Source of the DNA: a bacterium
GTDB taxonomy: Bacteria > Krumholzibacteriota > Krumholzibacteriia > LZORAL124-64-63
DNA length: 45,880 nt
Assembly: GCA_020440705.1 (NCBI GenBank)
Contig: JAGRNP010000023.1
Coordinates: 1-45,880, forward strand
Direction of reading: 5' to 3'
Shown: positions 7,539 through 15,534 of the stretch, piece by piece
How positions within the stretch are numbered: the first letter of the stretch is position 1
How the letters are laid out: each line of letters starts with the position of its first letter
The notes under the pieces: model-generated
Database searches by the model: none
Told to the model about the DNA's origin: nothing
Seen by the model: only the letters and a program-made list of their open reading frames with translations
Position numbers and translations under genes: made by a program

Positions 7539-9320
7539 ATGACCTTCGAGATCCTCATCGTCACCCTCGTCCTGCTGGCGGCCCTCGCGCTGCTCATCAG
7601 CGAGCGCCTGCCCTACGACCTGACGGCCATCGGGATCATGGTCGCCCTGATGGTCACGGGGGTGCTGCGCCCCGCCGACGCCGTGGCCGGCTTCGCCAAC
7701 CCGGCGCCGGTCACCGTCGGGGCCCTCTTCATCGTCACCAAGGGGCTGATGCGCACCGGCGGGCTCGTCTTCCTGTCCCGCCTGATGGCCGCCGTCACGC
7801 GCGGGCGGCCGCGGCTGATCCTGCTGGTGAGCGTGCTGCTCGTGGGGCTGCTGTCGGCCTTCGTGAACAACACGCCGGTGGTCGTGCTCATGCTGAGCGT
7901 GATCCTGGCCCTGAGCGGCCGCTTCGACCTCTCGCCGGCGCGCTTCCTGATGCCCGTCTCGTTCGCCTCGATCCTGGCCGGGACGACGACCCTCATCGGC
8001 ACCTCGACCAACATCATCGTCAGCGACCTGGCCGCCGACCGCGGGATCGCGCCTCTCGGCATGTTCGAACTGGCCCGGGTCGGGGTGCCCCTGGCGGTGG
8101 TCGGCATCATCCTGGTGCTCCTGCTCGCGGATCGTCTCCTGCCCCGCACCCATCCGCCGATCTTCCATCACGCCCACGGCGCGCGGCACCGCTACATCGC
8201 CGAACTCTTCGTGCCCGCCGACAGCCCCGCCGTGGGCCGCGACCCGGCCGAGGCCCTGCGCTCGGGCCGGGAGGCGCCCGAGGTGCACGAGGTGCTGCGC
8301 GGGCGCCGGGTGCTCTTCCCCCCGACCGACGACTGCACCCTCGCCGCCGGCGACCTGATCCTGGTCAGCGCCACCGCCGCCGAGCTGGTCGCCGTGCTCG
8401 AGCGGGGCCACGTGACGCTGCCGACCCTGGCCGGACGCCCCATGGACGAGCCCTACCGCGAGGACACCCAGCTCGTGGAGGCCATCGTGCCGCCCGAGTC
8501 GCACCTGCTGGGGCGCCGGATCGGGGGCACGCATCTCGGACTCGGCGACGGCCTGCGGGTGGTGGGCGCCCAGCGGCGGCGGCGGCACTACGAGGCGGGC
8601 AAGCTGAACCAGCTGCGGCTGGCGGTGGGCGACATCCTGCTGCTGCAGTGCAGCGAGCTGCGGTTGTCGCGACTGCAGGCCGATCCCGACCTGATCATCG
8701 CCGACAGCGCCGTGCCCCGGCCCGCCAACATCCGCAAGGCGCCGGTGGCCGTGGTCGTCTTCGCGGGCATGGTCGCGGCGGCCGCCGGCGGCGTGACCGA
8801 CATCATGACCGCCGCCCTCGCCGCCGCCTTCCTCATGCTCGTCAGCGGCTGCCTGCGCCTGCACGAGGCCTACGAGGCCGTCGACGTGCCGGTGCTGATG
8901 CTCATCGTCGGGACGATCTCCCTGGGTACGGCCATGACCAGCAGCGGCGCCGCCGACCTCTACGCCCGCGGATTCCTCTCGGTCTTCGAGGCGGGCGGGC
9001 CGCGGGTCGTGCTGGCGGCGTTCGTGGTGCTGACGAGCCTGCTCTCCCACGTGCTGTCCAACAACTCCACGGCGGTGCTGCTGGTGCCGGTGGCCCTGGC
9101 CACGGCCGGAGCGTACGGGGTCGATCCGCGGCCCTTCCTGGTGGGCATCTGCTTCGGCGCCTCGGCCTGCTTCGCGACGCCCATCGGCTACCAGACCAAC
9201 CTGCTGGTCTACGGTCCGGGCGGCTACCGCTTCGCCGACTTCCTGCGTCTCGGCATGGTGCTGAACCTGGTCGTCTGGGTCGGCGCCTCGGTGCTCATTC
9301 CCCGCTACTGGAGTTTCTGA
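7539..9320 (+). CDS. SLC13/DASS-type permease with two RCK_C (TrkA-C) domains
   Basis: A 593-residue polytopic inner-membrane protein. Two hydrophobic halves (about 1-200 and 395-593) flank a hydrophilic centre with two RCK_C-like domains (about 217-288 and 309-372). Each membrane half has the Asn-rich signature of the ion-transporter superfamily: FVNNTPVV with GTSTNIIVS in the first, and LSNNSTAVLLVP with TPIGYQTNLLVYGPG in the second. Such proteins carry sulfate, dicarboxylates or similar anions with sodium, and the RCK_C domains probably bind a regulatory ligand. The substrate cannot be read from the sequence. The ATG at 7539 precedes the first membrane segment. The gene is monocistronic, between two terminators. 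Confidence 0.88.
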   Translation: MTFEILIVTLVLLAALALLISERLPYDLTAIGIMVALMVTGVLRPADAVAGFANPAPVTVGALFIVTKGLMRTGGLVFLSRLMAAVTRGRPRLILLVSVLLVGLLSAFVNNTPVVVLMLSVILALSGRFDLSPARFLMPVSFASILAGTTTLIGTSTNIIVSDLAADRGIAPLGMFELARVGVPLAVVGIILVLLLADRLLPRTHPPIFHHAHGARHRYIAELFVPADSPAVGRDPAEALRSGREAPEVHEVLRGRRVLFPPTDDCTLAAGDLILVSATAAELVAVLERGHVTLPTLAGRPMDEPYREDTQLVEAIVPPESHLLGRRIGGTHLGLGDGLRVVGAQRRRRHYEAGKLNQLRLAVGDILLLQCSELRLSRLQADPDLIIADSAVPRPANIRKAPVAVVVFAGMVAAAAGGVTDIMTAALAAAFLMLVSGCLRLHEAYEAVDVPVLMLIVGTISLGTAMTSSGAADLYARGFLSVFEAGGPRVVLAAFVVLTSLLSHVLSNNSTAVLLVPVALATAGAYGVDPRPFLVGICFGASACFATPIGYQTNLLVYGPGGYRFADFLRLGMVLNLVVWVGASVLIPRYWSF

Positions 9321-9335
9321 TCCCACCGGACGCAC

Positions 9336-9365
9336 GACGGGGGCCGCCTGACGACGGCCCCCGTC
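9336..9365. terminator. Bidirectional terminator between the permease and the tricorn gene
   Basis: Perfect 11-bp stem (9336-9346 with 9355-9365) and 8-nt loop, placed between two convergent stop codons (9320 and 9386). There is no strong T run on either side. Confidence 0.6.
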
Positions 9366-9385
9366 CGCTCTCCTGCCGAACCGTC

Positions 9386-12300
9386 CTACTTGCCCAGCTC
9401 GGTCGGCAGCGCCGGCGCCTCGGTCGGCACCGTGTTGCGATGCCCCTTCAGCTCGGCCAGGACCTCGCTGATCGCCGCCTCGAGCTGCGAATCCCGGCCC
9501 GCGTTGGTCTGCACCGGATCGAGTCGGACCTCGATGTCCGGCGCCACGCCCTCGTTCTCGACCCTCCACTCGCCCTCCGGGGTGAAGAAGCGGAAGAAGG
9601 GCACGGCGAGGAAGCCGCCGTCGACCAGGCCCGGATTGGCCGAGATGCCGATCAGGCCGCCCCAGGTGCGGGTGCCCATCAGCTTGCCCAGCCCCGCGTA
9701 GCGGAACGACCACGGCAGGTAGTCGCCGCCGGAACCGGCGTCCTGGTCGATGAGCATGAGCTTGGGGCCGTGCATGGCCCCCATGGGCGTGTTGTAGATC
9801 TCGCCGTCGCGGTCCTTCCAGCCGGACAGGTGCTTGCGGCCGAGGACCTCGATGATGTAGTTGGCCGCCTGGCCGCCGGCGTTGCTCCGCTCGTCGATGA
9901 TCAGGGCTTCCTTGTCGACCTGGGCGAAGAACATCCGGTTGAAGTAGGTGTAGCCGGCGCCCGCCGTGTTGGGCAGGTACACGTAGCCCACGCGGCCGTC
10001 GGTGGCCTCGGCGACACGGCGGCGATTGGCCTCGATCCAGTACCAGAGCCGCAGGCCGCGTTCCGACCCCGTCGGCTCGACGACGATGTCGCGGGCGTCC
10101 TTGCCGTCGGCGCGGGGCCCCACGCGCAGGGTCACCTGCTCGCCGGTCGTGCCCTCGAGGTGGGCGAAGATGTTGTCGCCTTCCCCCAGCTCGTGGCCGT
10201 TGACCGCCAGGATGAACTCGCCCTCGCGGACGCCGTTGCCCGGCACGGCCAGGGGCGCCGCGGTGAACGGATTCCACGACTCGCCGGTGTAGACCCGGGT
10301 CACCCGGTGCCGCCCGTCGACGAGCTCGAAGTTGGCGCCGAGCAATCCGGCGCCGGGGCCGTCCTCCCGATGGACGTCGCCGCCGCCGACCCGGTTGTGG
10401 CCCGCCTGCATCTCGCCGATCATCTCCACCATGAGGTCGTTGAGGTCCTCGCGCCGTCCCACGTGGGCGACCAGGGGCCGGTACCGCGCGTAGACCGCGT
10501 CCCAGTCGAGGCCGTGCAGGGTCGGCGCGTAGAAGTACTCGCGCTCCATGCGCCACACCTCGTCGAAGATCACGCCCCACTCCTCGCGGGGGTCGATGCG
10601 CGCCCGCACGTCGCCGGTGCCGAGACTCTCCGCCTCGATCTTGGCCCCGAGCTTGCCCACCGAGAGCTGGCCGCGGCCCTTCTGCAGCAGCACATGCTTG
10701 CCGTCGGCCGCGACCACGAACGAGCGCACGCCGGACATGACCGTCTTGGCCTCGAGGTCGTCGAAGTCGAAGCGCACCAGTTCGGGCGCCTCGCCGCGCT
10801 CGCCGGGAGGCTCGTTCGAGCCGCCGGGCTGCGGGAAGTCGAGGTAGTACAGGGCGCCGTCGTCGCCCACGGCCAGGTTGCCGTAGTTGCGCTCGGCCAC
10901 GGGCAGCGCCACGATCCGGGCGGCGATGCCGTCGAGGTCGATGCGGGTCGCGGCGTCGGCCTTCTCCTCGTCGTCGCCGTTGTCCTTCCGGTCCTTCTTG
11001 CCCTTGCCGCCCTTCTTCTCCTTGTCGCCCTTGTCGTCGCCGCCGGCGGCCTCCTCGTCGCCGCCGTCCGGCAGGAGGGGCGATTCGCCGTCGGCGGCCA
11101 GGACCACGGCGTACAGGCCCGCCCGGTAGGGGCGCTCCTGGCTGGTCATGTTCAGGCCGACCTGGATCGGTCCGGCGTTGGTCGAGGCGGCGAAATAGAG
11201 ATACTTGCCGTCGGGACTGAAGGCGGGCGCGGCCACGTCGGCGGCACCGTCGGTGATCACGTGGCGCTTGCCCGCGGCCAGGTCGTGGAGCACGAGGTCG
11301 CGGTTGTAGTTGGCCTGCTCGTGGGTGTAGGCGAGCCAGTCGCCCGCCGGCGAGAACGCCAGCTCGACCGACTCGCGCCGCACGCCGGTGTCGATGGTCG
11401 TGATGCGGCCGCCGTCGGTCTCGATCACGTACAGGGACAGGTGGTTGTCGGTGTAGGCGATGCGGGGCGTGTCGCCGCCGCTCCAGGACCGCAGGTCGTA
11501 GAAGGAGGGCCCCAGCGGGTACTCGCGCCGCTCGCCGCGGCCGTCCTGGTTCGCGATCACGAGGGTCTGGCCCTCGCGCGAGTCGACGATCCAGGCCAGC
11601 TCGCCGCCGTCGGGCGACCAGAGGGCCGAGTACTCGCGACGGTCGCCCGTGCTGGTCACGTTGCGCGTCGAACCGTCCTCGACCGGCACGGTGAACACCT
11701 CGCCGCGGGCCGTCACCAGGGCGCGCTTGCCCGTGGGCGACAGGTCGAGACCCTGGATGGTGCGGGAAGCGTCCTTCCAGGCCGGACGCAGTTGGGGCAG
11801 ATCCGGCGCGATGGACACGACGATCTCGGTCGCGGCCCCGCCGGCGGCAGGCTGGCGCCACAGGCGACCGCCCGCCTCGTATACCAGCACGTCGCCGTGG
11901 CCGGCCGCGTCACGCACGTCCCACACCTTTTCCGCGGAGACGCGCGCGACCGAGTTGTCGGCCTCGTTCCAGCGGTAGATGTTGTGGATCTCGTCCTCGC
12001 GGTCGGACACGAAATACAGCGTCTCCCCCAGCCACACCGGGCTGAAGTTCGTGGACCCGGCGCCGGGGATCGTCACGACCCCGCCCCTGGCCAGGTCCAT
12101 GACCATCATCTCGGGCGTCGTGCCGCCGCGGTACCCCTTCCAGCCCGACGAGCCCCCGAAGAGCCCGTTGTAGCCGGAGCCGTGGGCGATGTAGGCCAGG
12201 CGGCCGCCGGCGGCGTCGTACGCCCCGCGGTAGAAGCGGGCCTCCATGCGTTTGGCGGGCAGCCCGCCCGCGAGGTCCACGTGGTAGAGCTGGCCCGAAC

Positions 12301-12697
12301 GTCCGTGGTCGGTCTCGCGGGTCGAGACGAACGCCACCGCGCGCCCGTCGGCCGACCAGGCGACCGGGAAGTCCGGTCCCGGGTGCCAGGTGAGGCGGCG
12401 GGGCTGCCCGCCGGCCGTCGGCACCACGTAGACGTCGAGATTGCCGCCGTAGTCGGCCGCGAAGGCGATCAGGCTGCCGTCGGGCGAGAAGATCGGATTC
12501 CCCTCGTCGGCCTCGGCGCTCGTCAGCCGCCGGGGCTGGGCACCGTCGGGGGCGGCGACCCAGATGTCGCCGGCGTAGACGAAGGCCAGGTGGTCGGCCG
12601 AGAGGTCGGGCTCGCGCAGCAGCAGGGTCTGGTCGGCGCCCAGGGCGGGCCCGGCCAGGAGGATCGCGCACAACGCGATCGGCAGCAGGTGTTTCAT
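9386..12697 (-). CDS. Tricorn protease homologue, exported (paralogue 1)
   Basis: A 1103-residue secreted serine protease of family S41B. It has a signal peptide (MKHLLPIALCAILLAGPALGA). TolB/WD40-like propeller repeats occupy about residues 25-540, with recurring FSPDG and RRLT motifs. An Asp/Lys-rich linker lies near 550-590. Then come the tricorn core and PDZ regions and the C-terminal protease domain. By comparison with Thermoplasma tricorn, the catalytic His is H767 in QAGHNRV, the Ser is S989 in DAGSGGD, and the late Glu lies in VENEGVAP. Length matches the family (about 1070-1100). Archaeal tricorn is cytosolic and trims proteasome products, whereas the signal peptide here implies periplasmic or outer-face peptide degradation. 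GGAG precedes the ATG. The gene has its own promoter and follows a winged-helix regulator. Confidence 0.9.
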   Translation of the reverse strand: MKHLLPIALCAILLAGPALGADQTLLLREPDLSADHLAFVYAGDIWVAAPDGAQPRRLTSAEADEGNPIFSPDGSLIAFAADYGGNLDVYVVPTAGGQPRRLTWHPGPDFPVAWSADGRAVAFVSTRETDHGRSGQLYHVDLAGGLPAKRMEARFYRGAYDAAGGRLAYIAHGSGYNGLFGGSSGWKGYRGGTTPEMMVMDLARGGVVTIPGAGSTNFSPVWLGETLYFVSDREDEIHNIYRWNEADNSVARVSAEKVWDVRDAAGHGDVLVYEAGGRLWRQPAAGGAATEIVVSIAPDLPQLRPAWKDASRTIQGLDLSPTGKRALVTARGEVFTVPVEDGSTRNVTSTGDRREYSALWSPDGGELAWIVDSREGQTLVIANQDGRGERREYPLGPSFYDLRSWSGGDTPRIAYTDNHLSLYVIETDGGRITTIDTGVRRESVELAFSPAGDWLAYTHEQANYNRDLVLHDLAAGKRHVITDGAADVAAPAFSPDGKYLYFAASTNAGPIQVGLNMTSQERPYRAGLYAVVLAADGESPLLPDGGDEEAAGGDDKGDKEKKGGKGKKDRKDNGDDEEKADAATRIDLDGIAARIVALPVAERNYGNLAVGDDGALYYLDFPQPGGSNEPPGERGEAPELVRFDFDDLEAKTVMSGVRSFVVAADGKHVLLQKGRGQLSVGKLGAKIEAESLGTGDVRARIDPREEWGVIFDEVWRMEREYFYAPTLHGLDWDAVYARYRPLVAHVGRREDLNDLMVEMIGEMQAGHNRVGGGDVHREDGPGAGLLGANFELVDGRHRVTRVYTGESWNPFTAAPLAVPGNGVREGEFILAVNGHELGEGDNIFAHLEGTTGEQVTLRVGPRADGKDARDIVVEPTGSERGLRLWYWIEANRRRVAEATDGRVGYVYLPNTAGAGYTYFNRMFFAQVDKEALIIDERSNAGGQAANYIIEVLGRKHLSGWKDRDGEIYNTPMGAMHGPKLMLIDQDAGSGGDYLPWSFRYAGLGKLMGTRTWGGLIGISANPGLVDGGFLAVPFFRFFTPEGEWRVENEGVAPDIEVRLDPVQTNAGRDSQLEAAISEVLAELKGHRNTVPTEAPALPTELGK

Positions 12698-12750
12698 GGG
12701 GAACTTCTCCGTCGCGGGGGGAAGGATGGACGTCGGGGTCGAACCCCGCC

Positions 12751-12780
12751 TTTGTACCAGATCCAGGGGCCCCGGGACAA
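12751..12780 (-). promoter_or_regulatory. Promoter of tricorn gene 1, embedded in a hairpin
   Basis: Minus-strand TTGTCC (12780-12775), 18-bp spacer, TACAAA (12756-12751). The -35 box lies in the loop of an inverted repeat (12760-12771 with 12788-12799; one mismatch in 12 bp), which also overlaps the stop codon of the upstream regulator gene. That hairpin could terminate the regulator transcript, although no T run follows it. Confidence 0.45.
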
Positions 12781-12797
12781 GGGGTTTGGCCCCCGGA

Positions 12798-13151
12798 TCA
12801 GTCGGCCAGGCCCGGCACCAGGCGGCGCAGGTCGTCGAGATAGCGGCCGAAGGCGCGTTTTCCGGCGGGGGTGAGCTTGACCAGGGTCTGGGGTTTCCGG
12901 CCGACGAAGTCGCGGGAGATCTGCACGTAGCCCGCCGCCTCCAGCTTGCTCAGGTTCACCGAGAGCGAACCGTCGGTCATGCCGAGGCCGTCGCGCAGGT
13001 CGGTGAAGCGGTGCGAGCGGGGATGGCGCACGAGGAAGGACAGGATCAGCAACCTGGCCCTGCCGTGGATGATCGGGGCTAACGGGCCGCCGCCCCCCGG
13101 GGATCCGGAGGAACCGGAGCCGGCGGAACCCGCGGCGTTCTTCGGTGCCAC
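12798..13151 (-). CDS. Winged-helix transcriptional regulator (MarR/ArsR-like, HTH_34 type)
   Basis: A 117-residue protein. A flexible Gly/Ser/Pro leader (about 1-23) precedes a compact winged helix: GRARLLILSFLVRHP (helix 1), FTDLRDGLGMTDGSLSVNLS (helix-turn-helix), LEAAGYVQ, and the wing GRKPQTLVKLTPAGKRAF. Such single-domain proteins often repress their own operon and neighbouring membrane or stress genes. I see no metal-binding cysteines or ligand domain. The start is GTG at 13151, supported by GGGAGG at 13161-13166 (9-nt spacing) and an in-frame stop just upstream. It lies 100 bp before tricorn gene 1 on the same strand. A promoter overlapped by a tandem palindrome is about 500 bp upstream and may be its own operator. 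Confidence 0.8.
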   Translation of the reverse strand: MAPKNAAGSAGSGSSGSPGGGGPLAPIIHGRARLLILSFLVRHPRSHRFTDLRDGLGMTDGSLSVNLSKLEAAGYVQISRDFVGRKPQTLVKLTPAGKRAFGRYLDDLRRLVPGLAD

Positions 13152-13664
13152 GCCAGCCGGCCTCCCTGCCGGGCGTCATCACCTGCCCGCGGCGAGGCCA
13201 TCGCATCCGTGCGATTCCAGCCTGCCGCGATGCCGTTCCGCGGTGCAGGGGCCGGCGCTGTTTGGCTTGGTGTCGCGCACCGCCGGCCCCTGGGTCTCAG
13301 GAATGGCCGCCCTGCCTATTCCTGATGCGGGTCCTTCGTCTGGCCTCGGCTCGCGCCCGCCAACCCGTCCTCCCCGAATCCATTCGGGTGAGGTGGTCTG
13401 GCGAGGGGGCGGCTGGCACCCAGGACCAGTGACCCGCCCCCCGATTGCCGTCGGAGGTCCGTCTTCCGTCCCGTGAAGGAATCCCAGGCCCAGGGCCAGT
13501 GCTCCGTCAGGATCCGGCAAGACCAGAACGTCGGACCGAACCCGGATTCACGAGCCGCCGGCGGGCCCAGTCCCCACCGATGGTCATGCCGTTCCGGATC
13601 GTCTTGCGGCGGTCGCCGGCACCGGAGATCCATCTCCGTCTGCGGGCATTCCGACCGCGCGCCA

Positions 13665-13700
13665 TACTTTAATATCGAAAGTACTTTTGTTTGTAAAGTA
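13665..13700. promoter_or_regulatory. Tandem overlapping operator: two perfect TACTTT-N7-AAAGTA palindromes
   Basis: The first 19-bp inverted repeat covers 13665-13683 and the second 13682-13700; they share two bases. The junction also forms the perfect palindrome AAAGTACTTT (13678-13687). Two identical half-site pairs with the same 7-bp spacer, in 70% GC DNA, are very unlikely by chance. The layout is that of cooperative binding by two repressor dimers, plausibly the winged-helix protein encoded to the left. Confidence 0.75.
13669..13697 (-). promoter_or_regulatory. Minus-strand promoter under the tandem operator
   Basis: TTTACA (13697-13692), 17-bp spacer, TATTAA (13674-13669), directed toward the regulator gene. 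Both boxes lie within the operator, so a bound repressor would block RNA polymerase. The leader to the GTG at 13151 would be about 510 nt, which is long, so the true target could also lie elsewhere. Confidence 0.5.
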
Positions 13701-13789
13701 AAAATCCGCGGCGACGCCGTTTTTTCCGTCAGGGCCCGCAAACCGGCTCCATTCAAGCGATTCAGGCCATCGCGCCCGGGGAATCCGGG

Positions 13790-13818
13790 TTGGACTTGGC
13801 CGCCCCGGAGGTTATCTT
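13790..13818 (+). promoter_or_regulatory. Weak promoter candidate for rocD
   Basis: TTGGAC, 17-bp spacer, TATCTT, ending 65 bp before the rocD start codon. Both boxes are weak matches to the sigma70 consensus. Confidence 0.25.
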
Positions 13819-13883
13819 GGGCGGGATTTCGCGGGTCGCCCCCGGCATCGGCGCGACCGCACCACCCCGCAGAGGAGGCTGCC

Positions 13884-15080
13884 ATGAAGGCGGAGAAGCT
13901 GATCGCGATCGAGGACGAGTTCGGCGCGCACAACTACCACCCCCTGGACATCGTGATCAGGAAGGCCGAGGGCGTCTGGGTCGAGGACGTGGCCGGCAAC
14001 CGGTTCATGGACTTCCTCGCCGCCTACAGCGCCGTGAACCAGGGCCATTGCCACCCGCGCCTGCTGAAGGCCCTGCGCCGGCAGGCCGCCAAGGTCACCC
14101 TGACCAGCCGCGCCTTCCGCAACGACCAGCTGCCGTTCTTCTGCAAGGAGCTCTGCGCGCTGACGGGCTACGACCGCGTGCTGCCCATGAACTCGGGCGC
14201 CGAGGCCGTCGAGACCGCCATCAAGGCCGCGCGCAAATGGGGCGAGAAGGTCAAGGGGATCCGGAAGGACAAGGCCGAGATCATCGTCTGCGCCGACAAC
14301 TTCCACGGCCGCACCACGACCATCGTCGGCTTCTCCACCGAGGAGCAGTACAAGGACGGCTTCGGCCCCTTCACGCCGGGCTTCAGGATCATCCCCTTCG
14401 GCGACGCCAAGGCCCTGGCCGAGGCGATCACGAAGAACACGGCCGCCTTCATCGTGGAGCCCGTCCAGGGCGAGGCCGGCATCAACGTGCCGCCCCAGGG
14501 CTTCCTGCAGCAGGCCGCCCGGATCTGCAAGGACAACAACGTCCTGTTCATCGCCGACGAGATCCAGAGCGGCCTGGGCCGCACCGGCAAGCTCTTCGCC
14601 TTCCAGCACGAGGACGTCACGCCCGACGCCGTGATCATCGGCAAGGCCCTCAGCGGCGGCTTCTACCCCGTGTCGGCCTTCCTGGCCAACGACGAGGTCA
14701 TGGGCGTCTTCCATCCGGGCGACCACGGCTCGACCTTCGGCGGCAATCCCCTGGGCATGGCCGTCGCCCGCGAGGCCATCAAGGTGCTCGTCGAGGAGAA
14801 GCTGGTGGAGAACAGCGCCAAGCTGGGCCCCTGGTTCATGGACGAGTTGAAGAAGATCGACGCCAAGAGCATCAAGCTGGTGCGCGGCCAGGGCCTGTTC
14901 ATCGGCCTGGTGCTGGACCGGCCGGCCCGCCCCTACTGCGAGGCCCTGATGAAGGAGGGCATGCTCTGCAAGGAGACCCACGAGAACGTGATCCGCTTCG
15001 CGCCGCCGCTGGTGATCACGAAGAAGGAGCTCAACCTCGCGCTCAGGCACGTGAGGAAGGTCTTCAAGAAGCTGGGCTAG
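13884..15080 (+). CDS. rocD: Ornithine--oxo-acid aminotransferase
   Basis: A 398-residue class III PLP aminotransferase. It converts ornithine and 2-oxoglutarate to glutamate-5-semialdehyde and glutamate, linking arginine breakdown to proline and glutamate. Typical features are NYHPLDIVIRKAEGVWVEDV at the N-terminus, NSGAEAVETAIKAARKWG, NFHGRTTTIVGFS, VEPVQGEAGI and DEIQSGLGRTGK, with the PLP lysine K254 in IIGKALSGGFYPVSA. The YxHP segment near the N-terminus favours ornithine aminotransferase over acetylornithine aminotransferase. Length equals the B. subtilis enzyme to within a few residues. GAGGAGG at 13872-13878, five bases before the ATG, sets the start. It stands alone with its own terminator and no arginase or proline gene nearby. 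Confidence 0.92.
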   Translation: MKAEKLIAIEDEFGAHNYHPLDIVIRKAEGVWVEDVAGNRFMDFLAAYSAVNQGHCHPRLLKALRRQAAKVTLTSRAFRNDQLPFFCKELCALTGYDRVLPMNSGAEAVETAIKAARKWGEKVKGIRKDKAEIIVCADNFHGRTTTIVGFSTEEQYKDGFGPFTPGFRIIPFGDAKALAEAITKNTAAFIVEPVQGEAGINVPPQGFLQQAARICKDNNVLFIADEIQSGLGRTGKLFAFQHEDVTPDAVIIGKALSGGFYPVSAFLANDEVMGVFHPGDHGSTFGGNPLGMAVAREAIKVLVEEKLVENSAKLGPWFMDELKKIDAKSIKLVRGQGLFIGLVLDRPARPYCEALMKEGMLCKETHENVIRFAPPLVITKKELNLALRHVRKVFKKLG

Positions 15081-15100
15081 GGTCCGCCCCGTTCCCGACG

Positions 15101-15136
15101 GGATCCGGCGATTTCGGTCGCCGGATCCCTTTTTTT
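15101..15136 (+). terminator. Canonical Rho-independent terminator of rocD
   Basis: Perfect 11-bp stem (15101-15111 with 15118-15128), 6-nt loop TTTCGG, then seven T residues within 15130-15136. It lies 20 bp after the stop codon. Confidence 0.9.
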
Positions 15137-15165
15137 GCGCCATGCTCCCGCCCGGGGAGGAAACC

Positions 15166-15528
15166 ATGACACGGAACAGACTGGCCGTCGCGGTGCTCGT
15201 GCTGGGCGTGGCGGCGGCGATCGGATTCGGGATTGGGCGGCCACCGCGGTACGCCACCGAGGCGGACTTCGTGCGGGCCGTGACCACCGACGGGTGGCAG
15301 GTCATCGGGCGCTTCGGCGAGGCCTGGCCCGCCCGCGTGGCCGAGACCAGCGACGGCTACGGCACCATCACCTTCGCCGGCCCGGACGGCATGCGGCAGA
15401 CCTACCAGGGCTACGAGGGCTACGAACTGCGGGTGGTGCGGCTGCGGGCGGGTGACGGCACCGAGTCGGTGCGGGTGCTGCGGTCGGCCGAGATGAGCGG
15501 CGAGATCGGCGACGAGCTGCGCCGCTGA
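15166..15528 (+). CDS. Small exported or membrane-anchored protein of unknown function
   Basis: 120 residues. A short basic N-terminus and a hydrophobic segment (NRLAVAVLVLGVAAAIGFGIG) form a signal anchor. The remainder is a small soluble domain with an aromatic stretch YQGYEGYELRVVRLR. I do not recognise a family. The ATG at 15166 is chosen over an in-frame ATG at 15142 because GGGGAGG (15154-15160) lies five bases before it. It follows the rocD terminator so closely that its promoter must be weak, internal, or reached by read-through. It converges on the SGNH hydrolase gene with a 6-bp gap. Confidence 0.65.
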   Translation: MTRNRLAVAVLVLGVAAAIGFGIGRPPRYATEADFVRAVTTDGWQVIGRFGEAWPARVAETSDGYGTITFAGPDGMRQTYQGYEGYELRVVRLRAGDGTESVRVLRSAEMSGEIGDELRR

Positions 15529-15534
15529 TCCGGT

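Larger units (their letters stand above)
13152..13883. other. Gene-poor region between the regulator and rocD
   Basis: A 732-bp stretch. Open frames in 13167-13660 have Arg/Pro/Gly-rich, family-less translations and I do not support a gene there. The informative part is the AT-rich island at 13664-13705, which holds the tandem operator and a minus-strand promoter. Its right end holds a weak promoter-like pair for rocD. Confidence 0.5.

Noticed and set aside
7503-11861. Long minus-strand open frame opposite the permease gene
   Set aside because: His/Gln/Arg/Gly-rich shadow frame; the permease and the tricorn protease are clearly the real genes.
13179-13660. Small open frames between the winged-helix gene and the tandem operator
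   Set aside because: No ribosome site, no recognisable domain and biased composition; I do not support a gene here.
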